Positions 22,653 through 34,787 of a stretch of 64,000 nt of DNA are shown one piece after another. This DNA comes from Galerina marginata (taxonomy: Eukaryota > Basidiomycota > Agaricomycetes > Agaricales > Galerinaceae): NCBI GenBank assembly GCA_023014335.1, contig JAECYW010000009.1, forward strand, positions 434,001 to 498,000, given 5' to 3'. Numbering within the stretch: position 1 is the first letter of the stretch; every line of letters begins with the position of its first letter. The notes under the pieces were generated by a model, which made no database searches, had not been told where the DNA came from, and was given only the letters and a program-made list of their open reading frames with translations. The translations under genes were made by a program, and so were the position numbers.

Positions 22653-25076
22653 CTACCCACCCGCCCTCCTCAAATCCCCAAGCGTAACATTAACCCCCCT
22701 CCAATCCTCCAACCACACCCCGCGCGCTCTACACCGCTCCAACACCCCCGCCCAGAACTTTAGGACGCGCTGACCCCCGGCGAGGGCTTGTGTTTCTTCG
22801 GCTGTTTGTGCCGTTCGGGCGGTGCGGGAGGCGCGTTTGCTACTGGACGAAAACGGGGATGAAAAGCCCGATAGCGGTAAAGCTGACGGGGATGGGGAAG
22901 GGAAAGGGGAAGGAGATGGGAGCCACCGCGGAACGGGCTGCACGGTCGATGGATCGACGGACGCGAGGAGGACGGGACACATCCGCCCCGTACGGCGGAT
23001 CACGTCTGACTCCCAGCTCATATCTCTCACGAACCGCAGGGAAGGGAAGGCGTCTTCCCTCAACAGACTCCCGAATTGTTCGAGGAGCATGAAGTACGGG
23101 TCTTCTTCCTCTCCCTGTCCTGCTCCCTGTCCTCCTCCTCCTTGAGCCAACTGTGCGAGTCCTTGGTTCTCCCTCCTCCTCCGCGCAGCGTCGTCCGCGT
23201 CTCCTACGAGCCTCCTCTCCATATCCCTCACCCCGATGAAGGTCAACCCCGCATGAGAGGGCAGGAGGACGTGAGGAGCGATCCAATCCGGGCTCTGCCA
23301 ATTCCACTCCGCGTCCGCGCTACAGATAAACTCTTTTAGAGCGGGACACCACGCGTTTAGAGGGATCGAGAACGGCGCGTCTGCAGGGCTCGTCGTCGTG
23401 CCCGCTCCCATTCCCGCATTCCCATTCCCATTCCCATTCCCATTCGCACCCGCACCCGCACCCCCAGGCCCAGTAACCCAAGCCTCCTCGATATCCCCAC
23501 TCGAATGCCCAAGCTCAAGCTGCACCAACCTCCACCCATGCACCTCGAAGAACCTCCTAAACCCCTCCCCGGCATAGCCGAAATCAGCGGCTACCACTGA
23601 GAGGTGGGTTAGCCGGGGCATGTCCCAGAGGGAGAGCACGGTGAAGGTGGCGTTGTCGAGGGTTACTTTGAGGGAGCGGAGGGAGGGGAGGTGGAGGGTG
23701 TAGGTTTGGCCGTCTATGGATTGGGAGGGGGGGGAGGGGGAGGGGGAAGGGGGGGAGAGGGAAGCCGATGAGATCGTTGTGGTTGTTGTATAATCCGCCG
23801 TCAACTCCGTCAGCAAACTCGAAGACCCCGGCATGCCCGCCAACGATCCCGACAAACTTAACGCATCCCTCCTCCCCCTCCCTCTCCTTTCATCATCCCC
23901 CTGCCCCTCCCCTCCACCCACACCCGCACCACCAACCCCCCAAACACCCTCCCCCCTTCCACCCATCCCATAAACCCCAACCCCGCTCAACGAGATCTCC
24001 AAAAACTCCAGTCCCCCCCCAGAAGCAGCCAGTCTCGGCCCAACCACATCTTCATAGAACCGGACGCCGCGGGCGAAATCGGACGGGTCGTATTCGTAGT
24101 TCGTCCAGCTGAGCTTTTGGAGCGGGCGGGAGAGGAGGGTGTGTAGGAGTGCGTCTGGGGTTAGGAGGTCTTGGTAGTTGGGTCCGGAGCGCGTGGTGGA
24201 AAAAGTGGGCGAAGCAGGGGAGACAGAGGAGGAAGAGAAAGAGGAAGAGGAGAACGGAACCACCGGACTAACACTCAACGCCAGCGGGTGCATCGGCCTC
24301 CTCACACTCCTATAATCCGAATACACCTGCAACTGCGGGCAGTACTGCAATATCAACAGCAGATCGTGGGGCGAGCACTTCTCCATGCTCGGAGTTTCGA
24401 TGTGTAGTCTCCGGATAAACCTGCCGACGTTGAGCGAGTTCGAGGAGTATGCGAGGGAAGGTCGGCTCGATCTCGCGGGGGGCTCCTGATCTTTCCCCTT
24501 TCGGGTCTTCCCGAGCCGCTTCCCCACCCAGCCCAAGCCCATCCCGCCCTTTTCCCTCTCCCTCTCCTTCCCCTTACTCCCCGCGGTTACGCTCACGCAA
24601 TCCACCCACCCCATCCCCCCAAGTCCATCCCCACACAACCTCCCCGCCAACACCCTCGCCTCCCTTCCCCGCGCGATCCACACATACTCATAAAGCACCT
24701 CCTGCCCCACCGCATGCCACACCCTGCACACTCTCGTCAGGGAGGCTTTGAAGCGGAGGAGAGAGGTGTATTGGGAGAGGCGGGAGGCGAGGTGGGTGTG
24801 GGGGGGTGTGTGGGTTAGGAAGGATGTTGGGGAGGGGTCGGTGGGGGAGGGGTGGGGGTGGGATAAGGAGGCGGAGGGATAAGCGAGTATATGCGCCGCA
24901 CCCGCACCCGACGAAGAGAACGATGGGCAGGCGGAAGACGGTATATAAGGCGGACACGCCGCATATCGCAAAATAACAAGCCACAGCTCCACCGGGAGAG
25001 CGGGCGTGAACACCCCGGGTATACGCGGTTTGATGCTCACGAATCGGTCGCTTTCCGAGCTTTTCTTCTTCCGCAC
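22653..25076 (-). CDS. F-box domain protein, single exon, 807 aa
   Basis: One uninterrupted minus-strand frame of 807 codons starts MRKKKSSESDRF and ends GDLRRAGG. An F-box is split by a low-complexity insert: PALPVELWLVILRYA near residue 25, then RFKASLTRVCRVWHAVGQEV and LYEYVWIARGREAR around residues 107-140, a common agaricomycete arrangement. The remainder has scattered leucine-rich segments (PSLRSLKVTLDNATFTVLSL, PRLTHLSVVAADFGY) as in substrate-binding domains of SCF ligases. Low-complexity inserts include a Gly-Asn run (from CCCATT repeats near 23417-23450) and Ser/Pro tracts. The coding region is far more GC-rich than the flanks, and codon third positions are strongly G/C. The substrate is unknown. 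The family call is confident, the fold of the C-terminal part less so. Confidence 0.85.
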   Translation of the reverse strand: MRKKKSSESDRFVSIKPRIPGVFTPALPVELWLVILRYAACPPYIPSSACPSFSSSGAGAAHILAYPSASLSHPHPSPTDPSPTSFLTHTPPHTHLASRLSQYTSLLRFKASLTRVCRVWHAVGQEVLYEYVWIARGREARVLAGRLCGDGLGGMGWVDCVSVTAGSKGKEREREKGGMGLGWVGKRLGKTRKGKDQEPPARSSRPSLAYSSNSLNVGRFIRRLHIETPSMEKCSPHDLLLILQYCPQLQVYSDYRSVRRPMHPLALSVSPVVPFSSSSFSSSSVSPASPTFSTTRSGPNYQDLLTPDALLHTLLSRPLQKLSWTNYEYDPSDFARGVRFYEDVVGPRLAASGGGLEFLEISLSGVGVYGMGGRGEGVWGVGGAGVGGGEGQGDDERRGRGRRDALSLSGSLAGMPGSSSLLTELTADYTTTTTISSASLSPPSPSPSPPSQSIDGQTYTLHLPSLRSLKVTLDNATFTVLSLWDMPRLTHLSVVAADFGYAGEGFRRFFEVHGWRLVQLELGHSSGDIEEAWVTGPGGAGAGANGNGNGNGNAGMGAGTTTSPADAPFSIPLNAWCPALKEFICSADAEWNWQSPDWIAPHVLLPSHAGLTFIGVRDMERRLVGDADDAARRRRENQGLAQLAQGGGGQGAGQGEEEDPYFMLLEQFGSLLREDAFPSLRFVRDMSWESDVIRRTGRMCPVLLASVDPSTVQPVPRWLPSPSPFPSPSPSALPLSGFSSPFSSSSKRASRTARTAQTAEETQALAGGQRVLKFWAGVLERCRARGVWLEDWRGVNVTLGDLRRAGG

Positions 25077-25956
25077 CCCGCTTGTCCTGGGGCTAGGGCT
25101 GGAGGGGCGGGTGGTGTCGTGGCTGGCGCGGAAGGGCTTGAAGTTGTTGATGCCGCTCTTGGGTTTCGCGTGTTCCCCGTCGAAAAAGAGGGATCTAACG
25201 GAGCGGAGCGTCCTGCGGGGGAGAGTGAGGAGATTAGATTAGATTCGTACTGGTTGAAGATAAAAATTTGGAGAAAGAGGACAAAAAAAGTGTCGCGTCG
25301 CGTCGCGTCGATCACCAGCCAATCCAGACCGACGCCGCTCGCTGCCGAATCAGGAAGTCCATCAACGAATCACAAAGCCACCTTCAAGCTCCAAGTTCCC
25401 TTCGGTGGGCTACGTCTGCTACGTCCGACGATTACAATAGAGACGAAAGGAGGCCCGCCAAATAAATAACAGCACAAATGAAAGAAAATAAGAACGAAAT
25501 TGGAACCAAGATAAAAACCCCCCTCCCCACCCCCAAAAAAGGGGCACGAAGAGATATATAAAAACCCAGGCCCAGGCCAGGGCGGCGCCATCCCCGTTAA
25601 GCCACGAGGGACGATCAACGATCAATCATGAACGACAGGAAAAACCAACAACGCGACATCAGGCATCATGATCATGATCATGATCATCCATCAGTTGGAT
25701 TTCGATCAGAGAGAAGAGAGTGGATGCCGTGATGCGGGGAAAAAAAGACAAGAAAGGTGCAACGACAAGAAAGGTGTAAGGGGAAAAAGGATCGTCGAGG
25801 AACCCGAAAGGGAGAGGGGAGGCGGGTGTTAATTTAGAATCGAACCGGGGTGCGAAAAAAGGAGAGGAAACTCAAGAACAGCAAGAAAGGCGCGTGCGGA
25901 CCGAAAAAGGAAAGATGAATGACGAGCCCAGGTCGGGGTCGCAATAAAAGTCGGGG
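25077..25956. other. 5' flank of the F-box gene
   Basis: No supported gene. It contains a short palindromic ATGATC tandem run at about 25666-25687 and purine-rich stretches. Confidence 0.4.
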
Positions 25957-27155
25957 TCAAAAAAAAAGGCGGTTCCCGGTCGCGCCAGGGTCCGACGCGC
26001 AGTGAGAGTGGACCGAACCATCCCTGAAGGTGAGAGCGAGAGCGGGCGCGGGGGGTAGTGAAGCGAGGAAAGATTATGTGCTAACTGCACAGCGACCAGC
26101 AGCGGCGGGGAATGCCAAAAAAAGAGATTGACGGAGAGGGGGCAGAAACAAAAGATTGAAGAGAGAAAGAAGGTCGAGAAAAAAAGGTCGAGGAGAGAAA
26201 AAAGGCCGAGGAGAGAAAAAAGATTTGAAGAGAGAAAAAAGGTCGAGGAGAAAAAAGATCGAGGAGAGAAAAAAGGTCGAGGAGAAAAAAGGTCGAGGAG
26301 AAAAAAGGTCGAGGGGAGAAAAAAGATTGAAGGGAGAAAAAAGGGCGAGGAGAGAAAAAAGATTGAAGAGAGAGAAAAAGACGGGGATACGAGAATGTAT
26401 ACGCACTTCTTAGGAGCGCGAGGCGGGGCGGGGGCGGGCAGTGTTGTTTCCGGTTCCATTCCCGGTTCTTCACTGCTCAACAGACACGGTACGTGTGCGG
26501 GGGTAGGGGTGGAGGAAGAGGAGTGGTCGGTACCCGACCTATCACACAAAAGAAGAAGAAATCAACACACCGACACGAGAAAGCGCTAACGAATAGAAAC
26601 AAGAAGAAAAGAAGAGAAAAGAGAAAGGACACCCACCTCCTCTCAATCTCGGTGTCGGTGTCCTCCTCCTTCTCACCGCGGGGCGCCAGACGGTGTAAGG
26701 AGAGCATCCGGCGGAGCTTGGTCGGCTTCTGCTTCTGCTTCTGAATGTTGTGCGGCGGCGCGGGGAGAGGTGCTGGATCGGCCAATAGCGGTGGCGTTGG
26801 AGCGGGTGCGGGTGCGGAGGCGGAGGCAGATAAATCCGCTGGACGCGTGGCCGTCTGTGGTCGTGACGATGTAACACCCGCTGTAGAGCCTAGAAGGAGA
26901 GTGGAAAGGGGGAGGAGGGAGGAGGGGTAAGCGTTCGAACTTCGTCGCGACGTAGGGCGAAATGGGGTTGGACGTACGGGTTCGTTGGACTTGGAGGTCA
27001 GGGGTACTCCTGCTCTTCCTCATGCGCTGGAAGAACGAGGTGGTCGCACTGGCACCGGCACTGGTACTGGTACTGGCACTGGTGGAAGGCGGGCTCGTTG
27101 GGGTTGAGAGGACGGCTGAGGGCGTGACAGCGGGAGGCTGAGGATCCATATCCAT
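25957..27155 (-). CDS. Hypothetical Ser/Pro-rich protein
   Basis: Four minus-strand exons, 27155-26978, 26889-26637, 26538-26407 and 26023-25957, join to 209 aa with consistent phases. The N-terminus (MDMDPQPPAVTPSAVLSTPT) runs into a Ser/Thr/Ala repeat stretch, then FFQRMRKSRSTPDLQVQRT, a Pro/Ala-rich middle and a basic KQKQKPTKLRRMLSLHRL segment before an acidic EKEEDTDTEIER. No domain, signal peptide or membrane helix is seen; it is probably intrinsically disordered, and the RSTPDL context resembles a phosphorylation site (inference). Intron 3 (26024-26406) is unusually long at 383 nt and consists largely of a polypurine tract. The last exon is the least certain. Confidence 0.5.
26152..26383 (+). 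repeat. Polypurine minisatellite in an intron
   Basis: Imperfect 12-20-nt units of the type GAGGAGAGAAAAAAGGTC repeat about fifteen times. The plus strand is almost entirely A and G, so the transcribed strand of the minus-strand gene gives a long polypyrimidine intron. Confidence 0.85.
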
Positions 27156-27834
27156 CGTGTCGAGTGTTGAACGTTGAGATGAGGTGGAGTATCTCGGTCC
27201 ACGGAGCGGATGTTGGGTTGTTCTAATCTATATCCCACTTCGCATGTACATCGAGGACGGCCAACGGTAAAACGAGAGGGAAAGGGAAGTGCAAACGACA
27301 GGAAGGAGAGAAGAGGGAAGGGAATGAGAGAAGAGAGAAGACAGAGAGTCAGCGGAACGCAGGGACGGGGGTTGTTCAAGTTGGTCGCAAGGCACGGAGC
27401 CTCAGCCAAACCAAGCCAAGCTCAACACTGACAGTCAATTCAACTCAGGGAGCTGACCCTAACCCAAAAGAAAACCAACCACACGTGCGCGTTCTTCCAG
27501 TCGAACCTTCCGCTCCGAATTCGTCCTCCGTCTCTCGTCCACTGTATGTACATGTCCCGATTCCAGAACCAGAACGAAGAAGGAGAGCTTCCGGAATCCG
27601 AGCCATATGAACGCGAACTCAATCATTTCAGTACTGACATGCACGTACGGCTATTGTTATTAACGTCTTCTGGAATTCATTGGGCATTCGTATTAATACA
27701 ACACCTCACAGTTGCTTCACAGCGCTCCGAGATCCCAGAGACGTGCACGCGCTGGAGCCAGTTTGCCCACAGCGCATCGCCAGTCTTAAATCGAGCAGCC
27801 TACTGGTACTGGAGCCGCTCAGCTGGGCTGGGGC
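27156..27834. other. 5' flank of the Ser/Pro-rich gene
   Basis: No supported gene. Short frames on both strands lack recognisable content. Confidence 0.4.
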
Positions 27835-30010
27835 TTCTTCTGTGGGTTTCAATTGTGGGTGGGTACGAGTAGGTGATGGATGATGGATAAGGGCTTTGGC
27901 TTCCCATCGCGCACGATGCGATGCGATGCGAGTCCTCCGCTTCGCATGGATCTAAGCATAATACTCAGACCTCAGATCACTGGGCACTGGGCAAGTTGAA
28001 GATGCACTAGTTGGCTGTCCGCGTCAATATCAAGAAAAGAAGCTTAAGGGCTTGATTGGATTGGAATTCGGTGCTGGAAGGATCCGTACGCGTCACGACT
28101 CCATTGCTCAGGCTCTTGTCTGTGTGCCCGCAACAGAATTCGGTTCAGAAACACTCATTACAGGTGACGCACTCACTGACAATCCTCGCTCACCAGCATG
28201 ACCCACTGACAAGCTTCCGAATTCCAAGCTTCGGCCCATGTAGTGCGGATTTATGATCCCACCCACTGTCCCCCTCCCCACCTCCTCCGAAGCCCAACCT
28301 CTAGATCTCCCCGATCCCGATCCCTTTCCCGTTTCCTTTCTCTCTCTCTATCCCTATCCCTATCCAACTGCCAAGGAAGCTCTCGGATAACACATGCACT
28401 CCTCCATACCGGTGGTCTATAAATTGTTAATGAACGCGATCAGCTTGGACTATAATTACCACCTCCGCGAAAGCCTTCCGTGCGCTAATTATAATTATAC
28501 TCCACCCGGGTATAATGACCTCCACTAACACTACTCTAACAGGCGCCGCTCGTACACCTGCAAAGAAAAGAATGCGCTTTATACTCTACGTGGCGGATAT
28601 GGCGCCTCATCGCGTTCGAGTTACTTCATACACGACAAGCCTGAGTGTCTGAATCGACCGTTCCGAATCCGAATCCGAATCCTAGTCGGCACATCGTTAT
28701 CGGTCCAAAACTCTGCTTTTCTCGCTCATTCGTGGCTTGAGTAGAGTACATCCAAAGTCGACCTCAGGCTGTCCACTTTCTTCATCCATCAACCACGTCC
28801 TACACCAGTACCAGTCCTGTGACCACCAACACCAATCCCTAGCCGAGACCTACTCTGCTAATCTAAGCCCTCCTGCCTTGGCATTGCATGCTTCACATCC
28901 GGCTTGGTGCTTCTTCACCATCTTCCGAAGTCCGTGGCTAATAGCCTTCAAATTGGGCAGCTGTGGGTGAGTGGGTAGGTGATGGATAAGGGTTTTAGCT
29001 TCCATCGTGCACGATGCGATATGAGTCCCCCGCTTCGCATGGATCTGAGCGTAATTAAATACTCTCATCTCTGGGCATCGTGCAAAACCTACTTACCTAC
29101 GAGCGGGAGGAAGGAAGGAAAGAAAAGCTCAAGCTCAAGCTCGATTGGACTTCGGAACTCGGAACTCGGAGCTGGAAGGATTCGTCACGGCTCCAAATTA
29201 CCCACTGTGACCTACGTCTGTATGGCGGAAGAGACTTAGACACCAGAAAGACTAGTATTACTTACTCTACAGGTAACGCGGTCCGCTGATCACCAGAACG
29301 CTGACAAGGCTTTCGAATCCAAGCTTCGACACCAGTACTTGGCTGTCCAACCCAAGCCCAGGCCCCTCCTCGAGGCCTCCTCCCTCACCCTCCTCCGAAA
29401 CCAGCCTCTAGATCTCTTAGATCCCGCTCCCGTTTCCGTTCCCTTCCCAATCCACCTACAGTCTACCAAGGAAGCTCTCGGATAACACATGCACTCCTAC
29501 ATCCCGGTGGTCTATAAATTGTTTCTGGAATCTGGATCATGATCTTTGTAATGACGGCGATCATCCTAGCCTATAATTAACGACTTGAACTCCCCGCGAA
29601 ACCCTTAAGCTTATCCTCTCCGTGTCCTATTAATATAACAAGTCTCCTGACCTGGCGCCCTCGCGCACTATCAGAGTCAGTGGTCCTCCTCGTCTTGGAT
29701 TAAAGGCTTACCGAAGTCGATAAGTCTTGCACAATTGTATCCGCTCCAAGATCGACCTATCCTGATCCATCTTCTCCCGTCGAAGCACCAACTCCAATTT
29801 CCGACCCAAGACGTATTATAACAGAATAGAAAGTCTAGTATTAGAGGTAGCGCAGTCTTCCTTTCTTATCACGATGACCCAATACTAACAAGCCTGCCGA
29901 ACTCGAGCTTCGACAGATAACATGCACTTATGCATGCCGGTGGTCTGTAAATTATTTCCGAATCTCAAATAATAGCGGCGATCGGGTATAAGTGCCAACT
30001 CCCTAGCTTA
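27835..30010 (+). repeat. Three diverged copies of a noncoding repeat
   Basis: Copy 1 (about 27835-28500) and copy 2 (about 28965-29580) share an ordered set of blocks: GTGGGT..GTAGGTGATGGAT, CTTCGCATGGATCT, GCTGGAAGGAT, CTCTAGATCTC, AAGGAAGCTCTCGGATAACA and GGTGGTCTATAAATTGTT, about 1.09 kb apart. A third partial copy at about 29917-30010 keeps the ATAACATGCACT..GGTGGTCTGTAAATT part. No open frame is conserved between copies. Confidence 0.65.
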
Positions 30011-30435
30011 CAGGCCTAGCTGGTACACCGTGATCATGACCGGCCCATCCTGCACTCGGATTAAAGAAAAGTACGGGCTCTACTCTATACGCAGCGAATC
30101 GATGGATAAGTATGAAGATTGACCTATCCAGCGTCTCCATCCATCTGCAACGTCGTACAGACTTAGCGCCGCTTTCCTACACGGCACCTACTTTGTAAGC
30201 AGCAAGTCGTACTTGAACACGAGAACGTCGAACTGGATCGCATTCTAGGATCGAACCACTCTTGAAACTGGAGGGAGCTCGGAAATGGACGCTCATACGT
30301 TTCGATGAATTTTGGGCAACTCCCTTCCCTTCTAAATCCTTAATACAACTAAATGTACAGTCTGAGAAATAAGGCACAGCGGGCTGAATATTCTACTTGT
30401 ACATTGCATCAGATGCTAATTGATCTGAACCCACT

Positions 30436-32067
30436 CTACTCATCTTCAACCGTTGAACCAACCCGCCATTCCCCTTCCCCGCTATCCAGTGAGTGGTTAT
30501 TATCGTGCTCATGCTCGAATTGCAAACTTCCGCTCAGTATCGAGATTTGCACGTCGTCGGTATTCTTTCGGAGGTTGAGGATCAGGCGGTTCATCATTGT
30601 GAGAGATACGCTGGAAGAGAACGTCGCAAGGCAGCCTACGATCGAAAGTTGTAAGAGTGATCCAATCGACTATATTTGGAGGAACCTACCTTTGAGATAG
30701 GGCTATTGCCGATATTGTGATTCTTTTGAGGACGGGATCATAAGGTGCAAAAGTGGCCACTTACACTTCCTACCTAAACATTGGATTCGTGATGGTGCCT
30801 TGAGACAGATAATGAGGACGACTTACGTAGTACGTGATAACATTCGACGCGTTTGCTGCAAGGATAACTCTGGGCATGAAAAATAAAGCTAGATCGGAGG
30901 AGTTCGATGCATATATTTGTCGCCTTACCCAGAATATATCGCTCCTGAAAGACAAGGTCGAGTTTTGTTGAGTCCGACTCCAAAAGATACCGGACGGACG
31001 CGACTACTTACCGTCTCGAAGCATCAGACTAACAAGATTGTTGCCGCCTAACCGCTTTCGACTTTTGAAGAGTGTCAATACGAAAATGAAGAGGTCATAG
31101 ACCAGTAACGATTCCCATGCAGCAGCGAGACCTTGAGGTGCGGTGAGCATTTTGGAATAGTTTGGAATTGACTAGGGTTTTACTACTCACGAAATCCCCT
31201 GAAAGTAATAAATGAGTTACCAACTTGAACGAAGGAGAGAAACCGATCACTCACGTTTGTCTGGACACAGCCCCACCTTCATGAGGTGAAACGCTCCACT
31301 TTACAACGAAGTTCAACAGGGATAATGCTCACCAAGTGCGGATCGACGTACCGCGACTGTAGCCAAACATCCCGCCCAAAGGACGATAATAGCGGCGAGT
31401 AATATCTTGCTGCAATTGTATAGGGCATAGGTTCGAAGTCCAAGGATAACTGCCAGGGCTCCGAGTTAGCGTTCAATCATTGAAACACTTTACCCTAGAA
31501 CGGTGACTTACCCGCAACAATGATTTGAATAGCGATTATTAACACTTGGTGAAATAACGTAAAGCCCCGAAAACTAATTAAAGGAATCTTTCTTAAGGAT
31601 TGTTTGATGTCATGAGACCGTTTGCGTACCTCTGCCATACAAATTAATAGGACAGACAGAAAAACAATCGAGATAGACCAACCTTCGGACTCAGTGGAGA
31701 GAAATTGCAGATGATGACCGCGAGATTGCCAACAAATGGTATATATCTATTGAGGTAGAACCAGTACTGCCCTTTGGACCTGGTTGGTTGCCAGATATGG
31801 CGGACCTCGTCGTCTCGAGGTATTGTGAGTCCATAATTAACATGTGATCCTGAAAATCAGGCTTACCGAATGTCAATAAGTAGTCCCAGTATTGAATGGC
31901 TCCAGTACTGATTAGATCGCATTCGAAGAACGAAAAAAAGGACATACTCCATCCGAGCAGATACAAGGAGTTGTATATAACTCTAAGAAGTTCGTCAGCG
32001 TCAAGTTGTTGAAAAAATAAGGGAGTGCTTACGTGCTGTACTGAGGATCGTATGGACTGTAACTCAT
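30436..32067 (-). CDS. DUF6533-type multi-pass membrane protein
   Basis: A minus-strand gene of at least ten short exons runs from ATG at 32067 (MSYSPYDPQYST) to TAG at 30436-30438. Recognisable exons include the DUF6533 signature IQYWDYLLTFG then DDEVRHIWQPTRSKGQYWFY, after splicing across 31.77-31.93 kb. Next come VLIIAIQIIVA, LGLRTYALYNCSKILLAAII and the exon 31131-31012 (LAAAWESLLVYDLFIFVLTL). The exon near 30.85 kb gives VILAANASNVITYY, and the last exon 30635-30436 gives SVSLTMMNRLILNLRK and an acidic tail. This order of helices and the SLTMMNRLILNL end are typical of the basidiomycete DUF6533 family, a seven-helix group of unknown function sometimes compared with receptors. Two very small exons (around 31.2 and 31.63 kb) could not be placed exactly, so no full join is given. 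Confidence 0.75.
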
Positions 32068-34228
32068 GGTGGTCGAAAGGCAAGAGTGGGTTACACAGTG
32101 ATTCCATACAAACTCGAGGATTATGAACACCTAAAAGATTACACGGTCCTGCTTAAAAATATGCAGCACCGCTCTCCTGCGACTATCTTGATGCGGCTTA
32201 AAATAGATGGCAGATTCAAAGTACTCCAAATCATTTTCGGCGCAATTTAAAGGTTCTCAGGTCAGATCTATTATGAATTGATCAGCTTTCAATCTGTGAT
32301 GTGAGCCTTCAACATAAATACCGAAATAATTTGGAAAATACCTGAAAAGTCTAAGGCCAAGAAATCCAAGCCTCCTTGCAAGTATCCCCTGGTTAATTTG
32401 CGGCGAAAAAAAGCGTTTGGAAGAGAGATTTTGAGTCTTGACTGGGACTTAATTTGCTACGGATTACTAGTAGAGACATCGCTGTCAACCTTTCCTCGAG
32501 GAAAGTTTCACGGGCGTCATCAACTGTGTATTACCAATAAATCCAGTCAACTGGTAAGTGATAGGGAGCTCCAAGGCGGTTCTAATCGGTCGCAGAGTGC
32601 GGGAAAGTAGCACTGTTCGCAAGGCATAGGTCAAGCCAATCTAGTATGACTCATCCTTGTCAGAGAGTGATTCACGAGCATGAGGTGTGTGACGAGCGGT
32701 CAAGGCCGGCATAGAACAAGTTCTGTTCGGAAAATAGATCGAGTCGGCAAGAAATACGAGAAATACAGATGATAGCGAAAGCGACACGGTCTTTGAACCA
32801 GCTGCTCAGACTCCAGAGCATTCGATGTTCCGACGGTAAATGAAAGTTTCCAGGATCTGCCATGGGATAATAGACTGACAGCACCTGAAGGCAAAGCTCA
32901 GTGGTCGTGGTGGGAATCATGACGGCTTGGACGCATGACAGCCGGCGCAGGCGCCGTCATTTACTTGAACACTGGAAATGGAAGCCCTGTCCGAATTTTC
33001 GTACCAGAGACTCAGTTACGATCGTCCATCATCGTTGTTGTCTTCGTTGCGACCTAGTCATAGTAGTAGCCAATTTCGTGTATTTTACTGGCGTGAGTGA
33101 CTCACAGACCGAAACAAGATCATTTCCAGGTCATCCACTGCTTGAGCATGTTCTTGGAACCGCTTGAGTGGCTGAAGAGAAATTCGTATGAGTATGGGTT
33201 TGCGGGGTTACAATGTTCTGCATGATCTAGCGGCCTAACGGCAAGGTACTTCGATGATTGCAGAAGCGTGCTTTTTATGCAATAAAACGAGTTTATGGCC
33301 GTCTCTCGCGTTAGTTCGTTAAGTGGCAACAGAGCTGGTATGGGGGTCGAGCAAATGCAGACGAGAAGAAATTTACTTGTCTCGACCTAAAGGCGACCTT
33401 CGTGTCGGGAAGAAGTACTGGGATCAGACCTATGGAAGGAGGAACACCAAGCACCGAAGCCGTTTACGGGGAGAAAGGTACCAAAAAAAAATGCACAAAT
33501 CTTTTGTAGCTTCAGACACGCCCATATACCCCAGCAAATTTCAAATTACTTGCCCAGGTGCAGGGATCATGCACAATGTATGATCCTTGGCCACCGGTGC
33601 GAGTTGTCTTTGAAGTACGACCTGTGCGTGTGTGAAGTATCGGGCGAACGTGCGTTTGCGAATTTTGTGGGGTGGAGGAGGGTTCTCGACGTCAGGGAGA
33701 AAGTGGTCAGAAATAATACCAGTTTTAAGCTGTAAAGGTCTGATGAGGTGGGAGAGGGTGGAAAAGAAGTCCCAAAACCAACTAAACGATTCAGAGGGAC
33801 CAAGAAATGTCCAAAGCGTGGAAGAAAGAGACGAAAGAACCCGATAATGTTAAGGCAGGCAAAATACAGCACTCCTTTAACGCACACACTGTGAGCCAGA
33901 TACACGTCACGACTCGCTCTGCAGCTAGAACCTTGTGTCTTGCTGCGACATGAACGAGCCGGAGGATATCCACTGCCACAGCGTGTGGATTATATATCGG
34001 AATTGCGATTATAATGAGCGTGCAGCGCTTCAGTAGAATGGGTTTGAGGCGAAGCCGAGCAGGGAGTCGTGACGGAAATGATGGTGCGACAAAGAGCGAA
34101 TGTGCGATTTGTGCTCCTCTTTTTTAGGTACTTAAGCTAAATCATGCCGACATCTGGTCTCGTCCCCATCCGTTCTGGTGAATATAAAAGGAAATCCTAC
34201 CGTGGGATGGCAACTGTGATGGACGGTG
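32068..34228. other. No supported gene
   Basis: About 2.2 kb with short frames only (longest 112 codons on minus at 33567-33905, partly hydrophobic but without continuation). No RNA gene recognised. Confidence 0.45.
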
Positions 34229-34520
34229 AATCACCAGAACGTCTGGTGCATTCAGAAAGTCGGTTCGACGGGGTCACAGGTCTAATTGGACCTTGGACCT
34301 GGACCTTGGACCTTAGACTTGGACTTGGACTCAAGGTTGGACCGCATTTCTACGTACTTGTACCAGTTGTACCTTGACTTGCACCTCAGTTAGACCTTCA
34401 GTTAGACTCTAGTTAGACCTGCTGTTTATATCCCTTGTACCTAGCTTGTACCTCAAATAATGAACATTGGACTTGCACTGGACGTGAACTTGGACCTGAT
34501 TTGGACTTGAGCCTCTCGAA
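34229..34520 (+). repeat. TTGGAC/ACCTTG-rich repeat next to a CCAGAACGTCTGG palindrome
   Basis: A dense run of GGACCTT, TTGGAC and GTACCTTG motifs follows CACCAGAACGTCTGGTGCAT at 34230. Similar motif-rich sequence, reverse-oriented, precedes the TIR element at about 42905-43076, suggesting both derive from ends of a related transposon. Confidence 0.5.
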
Positions 34521-34787
34521 TAAACAAAGAGCAAATACCGGGTGAGCATGCCCGGTGCCGCTTCAACTTTGCGCTTTGGCACCAACGCTTCTCCCTCTGC
34601 CTTCCTGTTCTGAGTAATGCGACTGTCGATGCAAGGGCTCTTATCAACATGCGGAAACTCTCGTCCATGCAAGCTGTGGGCCTATGGCTTAGCCACTTGA
34701 TTCTGTCCAAGCGATCTCGATGTATTTAGTGCAGGTCTTGTCAATGCCAATTTTTGTCCCCACTGCACTCTGTAAAGCGGTATTGTC

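Noticed and set aside
23768..24751. Long open frames opposite the F-box gene
   Set aside because: Pro/Ser/Arg-rich translations caused by the high GC of the minus-strand F-box coding sequence.
26128..26589. 153-codon Lys/Arg/Glu-rich plus frame and Phe/Ser/Leu-rich minus frames
   Set aside because: Produced by the polypurine repeat; the minus strand is an intron of the gene at 25957-27155.
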